Positions 17,034 to 29,000 of a DNA stretch of 32,290 nucleotides are shown piece after piece. Where the stretch lies: IMG/VR virus record IMGVR_UViG_3300020442_002483, positions 1 through 32,290 of that record, one strand, 5' to 3'. Source of the stretch: a virus. The notes under the pieces were generated by a model. That model saw nothing but the letters and a program-made list of their open reading frames with translations. It was not told where the DNA came from and ran no database searches. How positions within the stretch are numbered: position 1 is the first letter of the stretch; each line of letters opens with the position of its first letter. A program made the position numbers and the translations under genes.

Positions 17034-20000
17034 ACGAACGTTTGACGTTCTTGATTCTCCTAATTACCGGAGCGGTTGACAGACCTGTAATACCGTTTGA
17101 GTTAACGATATTGAAGGCGTGTGGATACGGATCTCTAACAACATTGGTCAATTTTCCGAAACTATATCTTCCAAAGAATTCACTAGTTCCGATCGATACA
17201 CTATCAGTTGAAGAAACACTGACTGTGACTCTTCTCACTGCAGTTGATCCGACTCCCACATTGGGAACAAATCTCTCAATGGTTTCAACTGCAACAGCCT
17301 CGTAGATATTATCTATAAAGGTTGTTCCAATACCAACTGTGCTAATACCTGCTGCATCCTGATAAGATGTGGAACCAGATCCGGTGTTTGTGTCATAAAC
17401 ATAGAAGAAGTCGCCAACACCAATACCAGAAATTGTAACCGCAGTTCCAACTCTATCGGTGTCTCTCATCAGATCATCAACGTAAAGATCAAATACAAGA
17501 CCAGTTAGAGCAACGCCAGCAAGTGAGGTTGCTGCAATACCAGCGATAATTCCAAAGTCTCCAGTTACGGTCGGATTACCGAGAGTGTCGGCAATGCCTG
17601 TAGGTTCACCGATAAGAACGAGGGGAGGAGTGGTATTTGTGTAACCAGTTCCTGCTGTGTTAACGGTAAGTCCACTTACTGTTCCAGCAGCACTAATTGT
17701 TGCAGATGCAGTTGCAATGGCAACAACACCAGAATACGTGCTAATCGAGACCTGAGGGACTGCAGTGTATCCAAGACCAGCACTAGTCAGATCAAGAGAG
17801 ATTGTGCCAGTGTCTGAAACAATCGCAGTTGCAGCTGCAGCGATCTTAGGGGTATCCTCATCGACAAGAATTAAATTGAGATCATCTCCACTAAATCCTT
17901 CCTCATCATCATTGAAGAACGGACGAATACTTTCTACAAACAGAGTTGTAGATCCAATACCAACGCTTTGAATAATTCTGGTGGTTGGTGTAATTGAAGA
18001 CTCATTGATGGTTCTTGCTTTGGAGATGTATTTTCCGTTCACAATAAGGTCATCTTTTTGCTTACACCATGTCATTGGTCTCTCAAGGTTTGTATCAGTT
18101 GTGATACCAGGACCAAAGTATTGAACTGTTCTGATGGTATCAGAAGTAGTAATACCAGTGACTAATCTGAAGTTTTGATCAAGACCAAATGTTTCAGTTC
18201 TTCTAGCATCATCACGCAGTCTTACAGTATCTCCTGGTTTGACCGTTTCAATAACATCAACAAAGATTGAGTCAGCTGCAGATCCACGGAAGTAGAGAAT
18301 CTTCAGTCTATCACCTTCCTTAGGTGCCTCAGTAAAGTCAAGAACACTACCGCCGTTGAACTTGTAAGCATTGCCAGGTTCTTGCAGAATATCATTGATG
18401 AAGATAAGGAGGTTATCTTGAATTCTGATCGGTGAACCAGGTGCTGACCTCAGTGAGAGAGGAACACCATTTTCTTTGATTTGGAACGATTTCTTGACTC
18501 CATTAAAGAATCCACTAAAGTCATCGAGAACTTGAAGTTCACCAAACGTCCAACCAGCAAACTTATCATTATGAATCTGATCAACAGTGATCTTGAATTC
18601 TTCAAAGGTTGCAGTGGGATCTGTAGGAATACCAGTTGCACCACCGACAGGAACTGTCAAATTATCACCGATATCATAGTTGTATCCAGAGTTGGCAAGA
18701 GTAAACTGAATTACACTGCTACCTTGTCCAACAATAACGTCAATGGTTGCATTTTGTCCGCTTGTGGATGATCCACCGGCAGCCACTAAAGGAATGTTGT
18801 CATATCCAGCAGGAGCATCGATGAATACTGAAGGAGGATTAGTGAAAGTATATCCAGTTCCAGGATTGGTAACAGCAATACTTACAATGTGACCACCTGT
18901 AATTGTTGCGGTTCCAATCGGAACAATGTTGGGGAATCCAGTAGCACCAGAGGTTCCAACACCAACACTTACAGTTTGAATACCAGAGCGATATCCAGAA
19001 CCACTATTGCCAATAGAAACTGAGAGAACAGTGCCGAAACCAGAGATAACTGCTGTTCCACCAGCACCGATTAGAGGTTGATAACCAAATCCTTCAGTAG
19101 AACCAACTTGAGCAATGATACCACCTCTAGGAATAGATCCAACATTTACATCATAGAACTGTGATGTAGCAGTTCCCGTAAATGTTACAGAAGAGATGCC
19201 GCTTGCGTGCTCACTGAAGTCATAGTCTGTTTCAGGACCCTGGAAAATTTCGTTGATCAAAATGACACCAGCGTTAGTTGAGAATCCAGTGACATTATTA
19301 CCAGACTCTTTCAATGTAAATGTCTTGGCGATTCCGGTGAAGTCCTTAGACAGAGAATCAAACAATTTATTCTCACTGTAAGCTTCGGTTTGACCTGTTC
19401 CAGTGCTTCTAACAAATGCTCTTCCCTGGAAGGTTGAACGAGTTGTCAGACCAGTGTACCCTTCATTTCCATAAGGTGGTTCGATAAAGTTTAGAGAGTT
19501 TCCAAGAATATTATAATTACCCTCAAACTTAGTGACAACGGCACCGATAGTGTGAATACCAAGCGTGCTGCCCAACCAACCTCTATCAACCAACAATCCA
19601 TCAGTTACTGCATATCCAGTTGCCCTGATTCTCATATACTCTTCATCGATACGAATCAAGTCTCCACCAATGAACTTATCAATTCCATTGATTCTCAAAT
19701 CAGGTTGAGAAGCGTTGATTGTTGTCGTAAGACCAACTGTGATACCAGTAGAGACAATGGGAGACTGGATATTATTATCAAGGGCAATAATACACTTGGT
19801 GTTTGGTTGAAGTGAAGTAATTACATGAGAGTTACCTGTTCCAACCGTTGCAAAGTCATGAGTTCTTGATGGTTCAGCTAAAGCATCAGAAGCAGTCGGA
19901 GCCAACTTGATGAGGTCTTCAGTGAGTTTTACAACATAGGAAGTTGTACCAATGACACCACCAGTTGTTGTGATACCAGTTCCATCATAAGAATAATGAA

Positions 20001-23000
20001 TCTCTTCACCAGTAACCAAGAAGTGATCTGGCAACTTGATCGTATTTGCAGTCAGATCAATGGTGGTTCCATCTTCTGCATCAAAGATCTTACGGAAGAT
20101 AGGTCTGCCTCTGTGCTCAAGATCAAATTGTCTCTTAACAACAGCAAGAGTTCCAGTGTAAGTTCCTTCTCCAGAACGGAACTGACCCATACTCGTGGTT
20201 GTTCCAATACCAACAGTTGAAACACCAGCTCTTGTATTTTCTACTGCCTGACCCAGAACACGAACCTTAACGGCTGTATTTGCATTTGGTGTGTAGTAGA
20301 CATTAAACTGAGATCCAGAATAACCAAAACCAACAGTTCCAAGAGCAACCTGTGTTCCTGCAGCGTCAGACTCAGTTGAAACTAAACCATACTCAAGTCC
20401 ATAAGTTTCAGGCAGAAGACCAGTTCCATCAATCGAATTGACGACAAGACATTCAGTAAGATTCTTGAGGTGTGGATTATTTTGATCCTCTACACTGATT
20501 AAGAAATGACCAGCTTCATATTCTGTGGTTGAAAATCCAGCAACGTTATTTTGACCTGGAGTTCCTGATGCAGAGATAGCAGTGTAGAAGGAAGATTTAA
20601 GTCCATCAATAAAAGTTACTGATCCGATTCCGGTCGAATCTCCCAGAGTCGTTTCAACAACACTAACGTCACAAGACTGTGCAATTCCTGCATTCGGGTA
20701 GAACACAAGATTGGCAAGATTATTGGCAACGGTTACACCGAACGATCCTAATCCAGTACCTGTTGAAAGAACTGAGAACTCAACATATCCCGTATTTGTT
20801 GCAGCTGCACCAGCAGTGATGATGTTGAGTTCAGAGTGCTGGTGAGTAGAAACTCCGTTAGCAGTGTGTGACAACTCAACGGTAACCTTGCTACCCATGG
20901 AGGTGCTGGTGATACCAAGAACAGTTGTTGCTGCTCCAGCTGTTGTTAAAGTGGTTAAACCAGATACAACGGCAAGATCACCGATAGTTGTTGATCCAAC
21001 ACCAATGTCTCCATCCAATTCGGAGAGATTGTTAATGTCAAGTGAGATAAAGTCAAAGACATAGTTGTTTAACTCAAACTTGACCGGATAGAAATCAAGT
21101 TCCCCAAAACCACCATCAAACTTAAACTCAAAGGAACCAAGATATCCTTGAGTGTCCATGCTGTATTGGTTGAGTGCAACCTCAGAACCATCATGAACAA
21201 TATTGATAAATCCTGTCTGAGTCTGAGCGGTAAATCTAGTATCTTTTACGTGATAGAAATATCTATGAGCCCTAAATCCATTGATTCCATTCTGGAAAAA
21301 ATCAACAGTTTCAAAAGGATCAGTTCTTGGTTTACTATTGAAAGTGTCTCCAAAATCATCAATCGCTAATGCTCTATTTGTTCTTGCCTCGATGTAGTCA
21401 GTAAGAACTTTGTTCTCAAAAACAATATCCTTAGAAATTGTGATTCTACTGTCAGTGCTTGCACCAGCAACCTGAACTGTCAGTTCTGTTGTGTTATCAA
21501 AGTCATGAACACAATCAGTATCATACACAGAAATCAAGTCTGTCTTGATGCTTACTTCTTGACTACCGCCTGCGCTGGCTCCACCGCCTCCTCCACCACC
21601 GCCACCGGGGTTGGGGAATCCAGATCCACCATTGCCATATACACCCTCTCCTTGCTCGTCAGCATTAGCGGGGCGACCAGCAAAAGACTCAATCTGCATA
21701 TCAGAGAATTTCTTGAATCCACTGGTATGTGTTAGTTCAGAAACTACATCTTTCCAATCTTCATACTGTTTTGGTGACTTGACTGAATATGCAAATGCTT
21801 GATAATAATCACTATCATGAACTCTCTGCCTAGAATCATTCAGGAATCCAGTGATTCTTTGGAATCCTTTTCTACTTTCAGATAAAGGTTCAACATCAAA
21901 GGAAGAATCAAACGATTCAATAGCAAAAACATTACCAACCTGAGATGATGATTCACCTTCAATATTTTTGCCAGATTCAAATGTATCTCCTGTTTCAACT
22001 CTAGCTGTATTGTTGTTTGGATTCCATCCAACTATCTTACCAACCTTTCTTCCAGTATCAGTATCCTGGAAGATAGTTTCTCCAATTCTGAAGTTTCCTT
22101 TCTCAGTTACTGGATTGAATCCTGGGAAATCTTTTTCTGGAATAATTCTTCCAGCAGAATTGTCTGGATCATAAGTTCCAGGGTTATCATTATCAAGAAC
22201 AAAACTGACCGTGGGATCAGCACCACCCAATTTAGGATCAACTGCAGAAACAACGAACAGATCATAATCATAGAGATTGGAATTATATCCATATCCAGTG
22301 GAAGCAATTCCAACACCTTCTACAAGAACTCTATCACCAACGGCGAATGGGAATGTCTGTCCGGTTGAATAATCGGTGTCAAGGGTAATCTCAACGGTGG
22401 CTGTTGAAGTCGTAAATCCAATTGTTTGAATACCAACTCCATTTGAGTTATTGATTGGAATGATCTGAGGATCAGGATCCTGAAGTCTTTGAGTGTTCTT
22501 AACAATGGTTACTTGGCTAACACCGACTGTTCCGGAAACTCTACCTTTGAGTTCCATTTCATCAAGAATGGTTCCAGTGATTCTATCTCTTACAACAAAG
22601 TCAGGTGATGTGATGTAATTTTTGCCTCCAGAGTTAAGTCCGATGTTCGCGATGGTGCGATATCTATCAACCTTAAAGAGTGTAGGAAGGGCACCGGAGG
22701 GACGGAGAGTTCTATCAAATGGGAACTCATACCCAGGATCATCAATTTGAGTTGATTTTACATCACCAATAGAATTACTCTCAACTCTAAGAATGGCACC
22801 ATTTCCAAAGGAGGTGGATCCTGAACCAACAAACTTTCTTGATACTGTAGTGATACCTGGAATAGAATTATATCCAAATCCTGCATTAGTTACTTTTATG
22901 TTTCCAATCGCACCAAGAGCCCCGGAAGAAGTGGTTGTGTAGTCAAGATCAGAATTTACAGAAGTGTATTTTGCAGATTCTGGTTCAGAAGGAATATTGA

Positions 23001-26000
23001 AACTAAAGGTTGTGGAACCAATTGAAGAGACTTTATATGGACCATTATATTGAGTCGTATGTAAGACGATTGATCCATAATTATCAACGGTCTTATCGAT
23101 GATTACTTCAGACTGCTCTGTAGTGATCTTGTCGGGGTTGATCGGAGTGAGTTTGTAGTAAAGAACATCAGGTGTGTGATCATTCGTTTCAACAAAGATT
23201 TTTCCATTTGCTTTACCAACTTCTCCATTTGCAGAAACATCAAAAGATGCAGTAGCAGAGTTATTAGAAGGGGTTGTAAGGAATCTATCTCTATAGTTCC
23301 TATCTGTGTAGAATTCTACGCTGAAGGATGAGAAAGTTGTTCCACCAGATACAACCGACAAAGAGGTGTCAGCCACATCAAACTCAAGTCTCTGTCCTCT
23401 AGTGAGATTGATAATTGGGTTGACTGGTCTCAGCGAATGCGTCACTGCACCACCAGTTGAAGCAAACGAGACATGGACGGGATACTGAAGAGTGGCATTG
23501 TAATAACTAGATGCCAACTTGATTGTGTCTTTGTTATCCTTAATCACATAATAAATTGACTGGTCTGTGAGTCCAGAGACGACACTGGTTGATTCATAGA
23601 TTACAGGGTCTCCAGTAGTCAGTTTATGATTAGTAATACTAATAGTATTAGAAGTTGAATTAACTCCTGCTTGTACAAACGTGGACAATCCGACAGTCAG
23701 TCTTCTGTTGTACTCATTATAAGTCAGAGAATAAGAGGAGGTAATTCCGGGTTCAATATCAATGAATACGGTATCACCTACTCCAAGTCCATGAGCAGTC
23801 GTTGCCGTGGCTGTGACAACTACTTTTTCAAGAATACCAGTTAGTTCAGTGTTCTGAGTCGTAAATGAATGAGTAACTCCAGCACCAACTTCATGGATGA
23901 AGAGGAATGATGGATGCGTACTAACACCAACAAACGTTCCACCAGCGCCAACACCAATTGGAAGAGTTGATAGACCGATTAAGTTTTTGCTGAGATTGAT
24001 TGAATAAACAGTCGAATCGTTAGCGAGTCTAAAAGTAGTTCCAATACCTGTTCCTGTTCCGTCATTTGAAACCAGAAGAGAGGTTCCAGAACCGTTAGAA
24101 TATGTGAGTGATTGACCAGTAGTAAACTTGTGATCAGGGAGATAGATTGATCTAACAGGAATTGCAAGATCGGTTGTTCCAAGACCAGGAGTGGTTACTG
24201 AAATTGTGCTGATAATTCCAACTCCAGCGGTTGTTCCAAGACCAATATTTCCAGTAGGATCAAAGTAAACAGTCCTGTTCAGAACAATTTCCTTATCAGT
24301 ATTCAAACCAACGTTCAGATCAAGAGCTCTTGGTTTTTCTTCAATAATAGTTGAAGCAGTATAAGAAGTTCCTACAGTACCGTTATATTCTCTAATAACT
24401 CTTACTCTTGAGTTAAACTCATCTACATTCAAAACTAAAAGTTGCTCTGTTGATATACCAAGAACATCATTATCTCTCAGAGTTGCAACATCTCCATTTA
24501 TTGAAATGAAAGTAACAATACCGGTGCTTGCTGTATTTCCAATTGCAGTTGCTGCGCGGAAAGTTGATGTATGAACACCAATATTATAAACACCATCAAT
24601 GTTCAAGATAGATTGAGACGACATTCCAGAAACGCCGACAAAATCACCATCTTTAAAGTTGTGAGGTTCTTCTGTTCTAGCTCTGACAGTTCTGCCGTCA
24701 GTCAAAACTTCAAAAGTTACATTTTCTTTTTTCTCAATGGATGACTCAATTTGAATTAAGTCTTTTCCTTTAATTCTATCAACTTTTGCGGCTGCATTAA
24801 TACCACTAGTTCCAACATTACTAAACTGAATTCTATCTCCAATTTTATAATCATAACCACCAGACTCAACTACAACAGAGTCAATTTTTCCAGGTGATGC
24901 AAAAGATACGGATGCAAACTTGTCAATGGACCTATCTGGTCTCTGAACATACTCATAAGTTCCATCCTTAAAGTTTAACTTGTAAGGATAAGTGTTTCTT
25001 AAATATCCACCTTCATTGAGATTAACATCATCCGTAGTTGATGTTGGTTTAAAGTTATAATCATCTGGTTGTGACTTAAATGAATCACCAATTACATAAG
25101 GAAATACTGGTTTATAGTATTTGTCGAAAGCAGAATCTGGTGTAGTGCTATCTTCAATGGTTGCAAAATATGCATATACCCCATCAGGATAATCAGGTGT
25201 CTTACAGAATCTACCGTTGTGCTCATCAAGATCACCTTTGTTAGTGAAAACATAGTCATTTGTAAACGAACCAAGAGGCCAATCTCCAACACCAGGACCT
25301 TCTGCTCTTGTCGTTCTTATTTCATATCCTGGAATTAGTCTACGAATCGTTCCACCATCATTTCTAGTAAATCCATAAGGTCCATAGATGGGATTACCAT
25401 CATATGCCCACCCAATGATTGGCGAGTGATTTGATGAAATTTTTTCTGCGTTATCATAAACAAGATCATATTCACCATAATCTTTCTCTCCGCTTAATTT
25501 AAGAGATGGGAGAATTTCTCTCAGTTTTCTGGGAGCGTAGAGATGAGTAAACTGTGATCCATATTTTGCGGAAACACTGTTCTCCATGAAACCATCATCA
25601 ATTTTGATGAGGTTTCTATATCTTTCGACGTTATTGATTTCCCATGTTTTTACTTTTCCATCTACAGAAGCTGCTTTACCTGAAGAATTGATTGCAGTTT
25701 CTACAGCTAAGAAAGACTTATCAGTCGCGAAACCAACACCACCACTTACAACATTAACAGAGGTAATTACGCCATTTGTAATTATGGGAGTGAAAGATGC
25801 ATAAGTTCCAACTCCAGAATTTACAATGTCCGGAGGAGAATTGTAACCACTACCACCTCTAATTACAACAACTTGTTCAATTTTACCATCACGAATAATA
25901 GGTCTGAGTTCTGCACCAGAACCAGATAAGAAATCAATAGATGGTTGTCTATCGTAATTTACGATGGTGGAGTTTCCATAACCACTACCGTTGTTAGAGA

Positions 26001-29000
26001 GATCAACAGATGTAATGGATCCTCTAACTACAGGAATAAGAGTTGCGTTATAATCTCCAAGAGAAGATGAAATTCCAAGTTCACCAACAATAGTAACACT
26101 AATTGGTTGATAGTTAAAAGTATGAGTTCCTACACCGATCGATGTTAAACTTGTATATACACCATTTTCATAGTTTGAAGTAATAGTACCACCAACACCA
26201 GCATTAGCTAACCTGAATGAATCATCATCTACTTTTAAAACTTGATATTGAAGAGACTCGCTTAGACCCGCAACAACAGTTCCGGTGGTTGAATAAGTTA
26301 CGATCTCTCCATTCAAATAACCATGATTCTTAATATTAATCGTGTGTGTTGATGTATTAATACCAGTCGGTTCTGTTATTCTCTTTTTGAACTCATAACC
26401 CTCACCAGGTTCCTCAATAAAGATTCTATCGATTACATTCTTTTTAACAACAGATTCAAATTTTTGTATTCCAGATCCTGTTGAAGTTAAACCAACAGTG
26501 TTAATGCCAGAAATAGAATCTTGATATGTCGTATAAAGTCTAATTGATGTCAGACCTACTGGGTTGGCAAAGTAAATTGATCCATCACCAAGAACAGTGT
26601 CGCCAGTTCCAACAGCTACTCCATTGTTTTGGCGATAAAAGACTCTTTCGCCGGCTTTGAATAAGTGATATGTTGTGAAACCAATTGTATTTGTAGAAGT
26701 ATTGATTCCAATCTCTACATCAAGACTAGGGGCATGAGTTGCCTGTCTCATTTTAGCAACTGCTTTTGCTGCTACTTTTGAATTACCTCCAGAAATTTGG
26801 ATTTGGGGTGTATCAATATAATCAAATCCATTATAACTTACATCAATTCTAACCACACTACCAGAAACATTAACATGCCCTGTGGCAGCAATTCCTGCCT
26901 TATCAGAGATAAGAAGTTCTGGGGGATTGATAACATCATATCCGTTGCCACCATCAAGAACTTCAATTGAACTTAATTCGCCATACTTGATACTATCCTT
27001 CGATTTGTAGTTTGAAAGTTCTACTCCGTTGACAAAAATACCAAGTTTATCTCCAGAATTTGTGACATAGTTACTAGTATTTTTTGTATCAAATACTGGA
27101 TTTTTAATTCTTCTTAAAAGTCTCTGAGAATCTACGGCCTTGTTTCTTAATCTACTGGCAAAAATATGAGTCGTGATTCCAGCACTGTTTCCAGAAAGTG
27201 TGATAAATTTACCTTCTGCAATATTTGATCTACTATAGGCAAGTTTAAATTCTTTATCACTAACTACAGATGCATAATAAACACCCTCACTAAGAGGAGA
27301 CAGGGGTGTGGTGGTTACAGCAGTGGATACGTTACCATCATTATAAGTTACAGTTCCTGGAACATAGTAAACTTCATCACCTGTTTTGAAATTATGATCT
27401 GATGTTGATGAAATAGATTCGCCTGCGAAAGTAGCAGCAAACTTAAGTTCAACACCTCTTAAGTCGGCATTGAGGGGATTGTCATAATAATATGGAATAC
27501 TTGGAGATGAGATGTAAGTATAGTTTTCTTCAGATCCTTCAATGAAATCGTGAGGGGCAGACATATGTCTAGCACCCACCATCTTTTTACCATTATGTGT
27601 ATGATAAGGTCCAGAATAAGGAACGCCACTTACAATTCCAACTACATTCAAATTGTAAGTATTAGTGACATTAGTTGAATATCTGTACTCTGGTTGTTTT
27701 ACAGAGGCCTTGATGTCTGCTTTTAAAAGTTCTCTACGAGCCTTATATGTTTCAGTTACAGAGATTCCAGTAAGACCTCTGATAATTGCAATTTTTTCTC
27801 CGGGAACACCAGTAACTGTGCCAGTTACTTCTGTGCTGGTTGTTTGATTGATGAGAGTTACACTATCACCAACATTGAGAAGATGAAGTTCTGGCGTTGT
27901 TATTCTCGTATTATTGTTTCCAATATCCTCTACCTTATCAACGGAGAATCTATTGGTTACGTTATAAATCCACTCTGTGAACCTTTTATCATTATTTTTA
28001 AAAATACCAAGGTTTCTAACATCAATATTGTCACCAGTTACAATTTGCTTAGTTCCATTAGGAATTAGGAAGTTAGAAACAACACCCGTAATTCTGATCA
28101 TGACTTTATCATCGTCATCATCATAACCATAAACACTAGAATCCAGTCTTACGACTGAATTTTTAAGAATGGTAGCAGTGTTGCCAGAAAGTTTTAAAAA
28201 TTGGTTTGAAGTAATTCCATCATATGTTACTTCATAATCAGCTCCATCTGAAGTGATGATAAGTGTTCCTGAAGTTGGGAAACCAACAGTTGAATCAACG
28301 TAAATTGTATTATTGCTGGCAACCTCTTCTGTTACCGTTCTTGTGGACGGTGTAATACTAAACTTACCATAAATCGAACCCTTTACGTTTGAGTCTTTGT
28401 TGTATCCAGCATCGATACTAATTCTATAGTAATCATTTCCATCTCTCGTGAAAATGGTTACATTCTCAATAGAACCATATGCCTCAGGAATAACGCCTTC
28501 GATTCTATCTTGATAAAGAGTCTTGCCCTTAAGGTCCAATGGATCTCCCACCAGAGCGACAGCCACAAGGTCCTCAGTGACGCGATAATCAGCGTCAGAT
28601 GGTTTGATAGTGTTCTCGAAGGGTTTAAGGATTTTTGCCTGTGTTCCATAAAGAGCCCTAAACAGAATCTCAAAAGAGTCATCTGTTCCTTTGGTTTTGT
28701 AGAGATCTTTTGCTTGTTTTGCAAAAAGGGCAACATTCAATCCAGAAACAAAACTTCTATCTTCTAATCCAGGAGTATAAAGGTTTTTGTACTTTTTGAA
28801 AAATTCTGCTAAGAAAAGGTTACTTAAATTAGTAACAGTTTCTCCATCGGCATGATCAGCCGCTAAAGTTTCAGTAAAGACAAGTTTGTCATCTTCTTCG
28901 GAAGAAAACAATGAAGTGATAGCACTGAAAGCACGAACACAACCAAAAAACTGTCTATTGCTTTTACTGGTATAAGATATAATTTCATCTTCAATTTTCA

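Larger units (their letters stand above)
19810..27420 (-). repeat. Protein-level repeat set: H-x-F-x-T-G-D modules in the 4086-codon gene
   Basis: At least seven modules share an Asn/Thr-rich strand, then H-x-(L/F)-x-x-G-(D/E)-x-V-x-Y, then (Y)YV, then IKLA or similar, and often close with T-H-x-F/L. Anchors in the giant protein: HNFKTGDEVYY near residue 628, HLFKAGERVFY near 873, HGYLNGEIVTY near 988, HNFKDGDFVGV near 1543, HKFTTGQSLTY near 1718, HKLTTGDPVIY near 1887 and HFLVTGEEIHY near 3088. A weaker HGLGVGDTVFI occurs near 1835. They are diverged at DNA level, which indicates old duplications. Confidence 0.7.

Noticed and set aside
21570-21615. Short GC-rich repeat that might be a CRISPR-like or microsatellite element
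   Set aside because: It is simply the glycine codons of the nine-glycine run in the gp7-type protein, with mixed GGN codons and no spacer structure.
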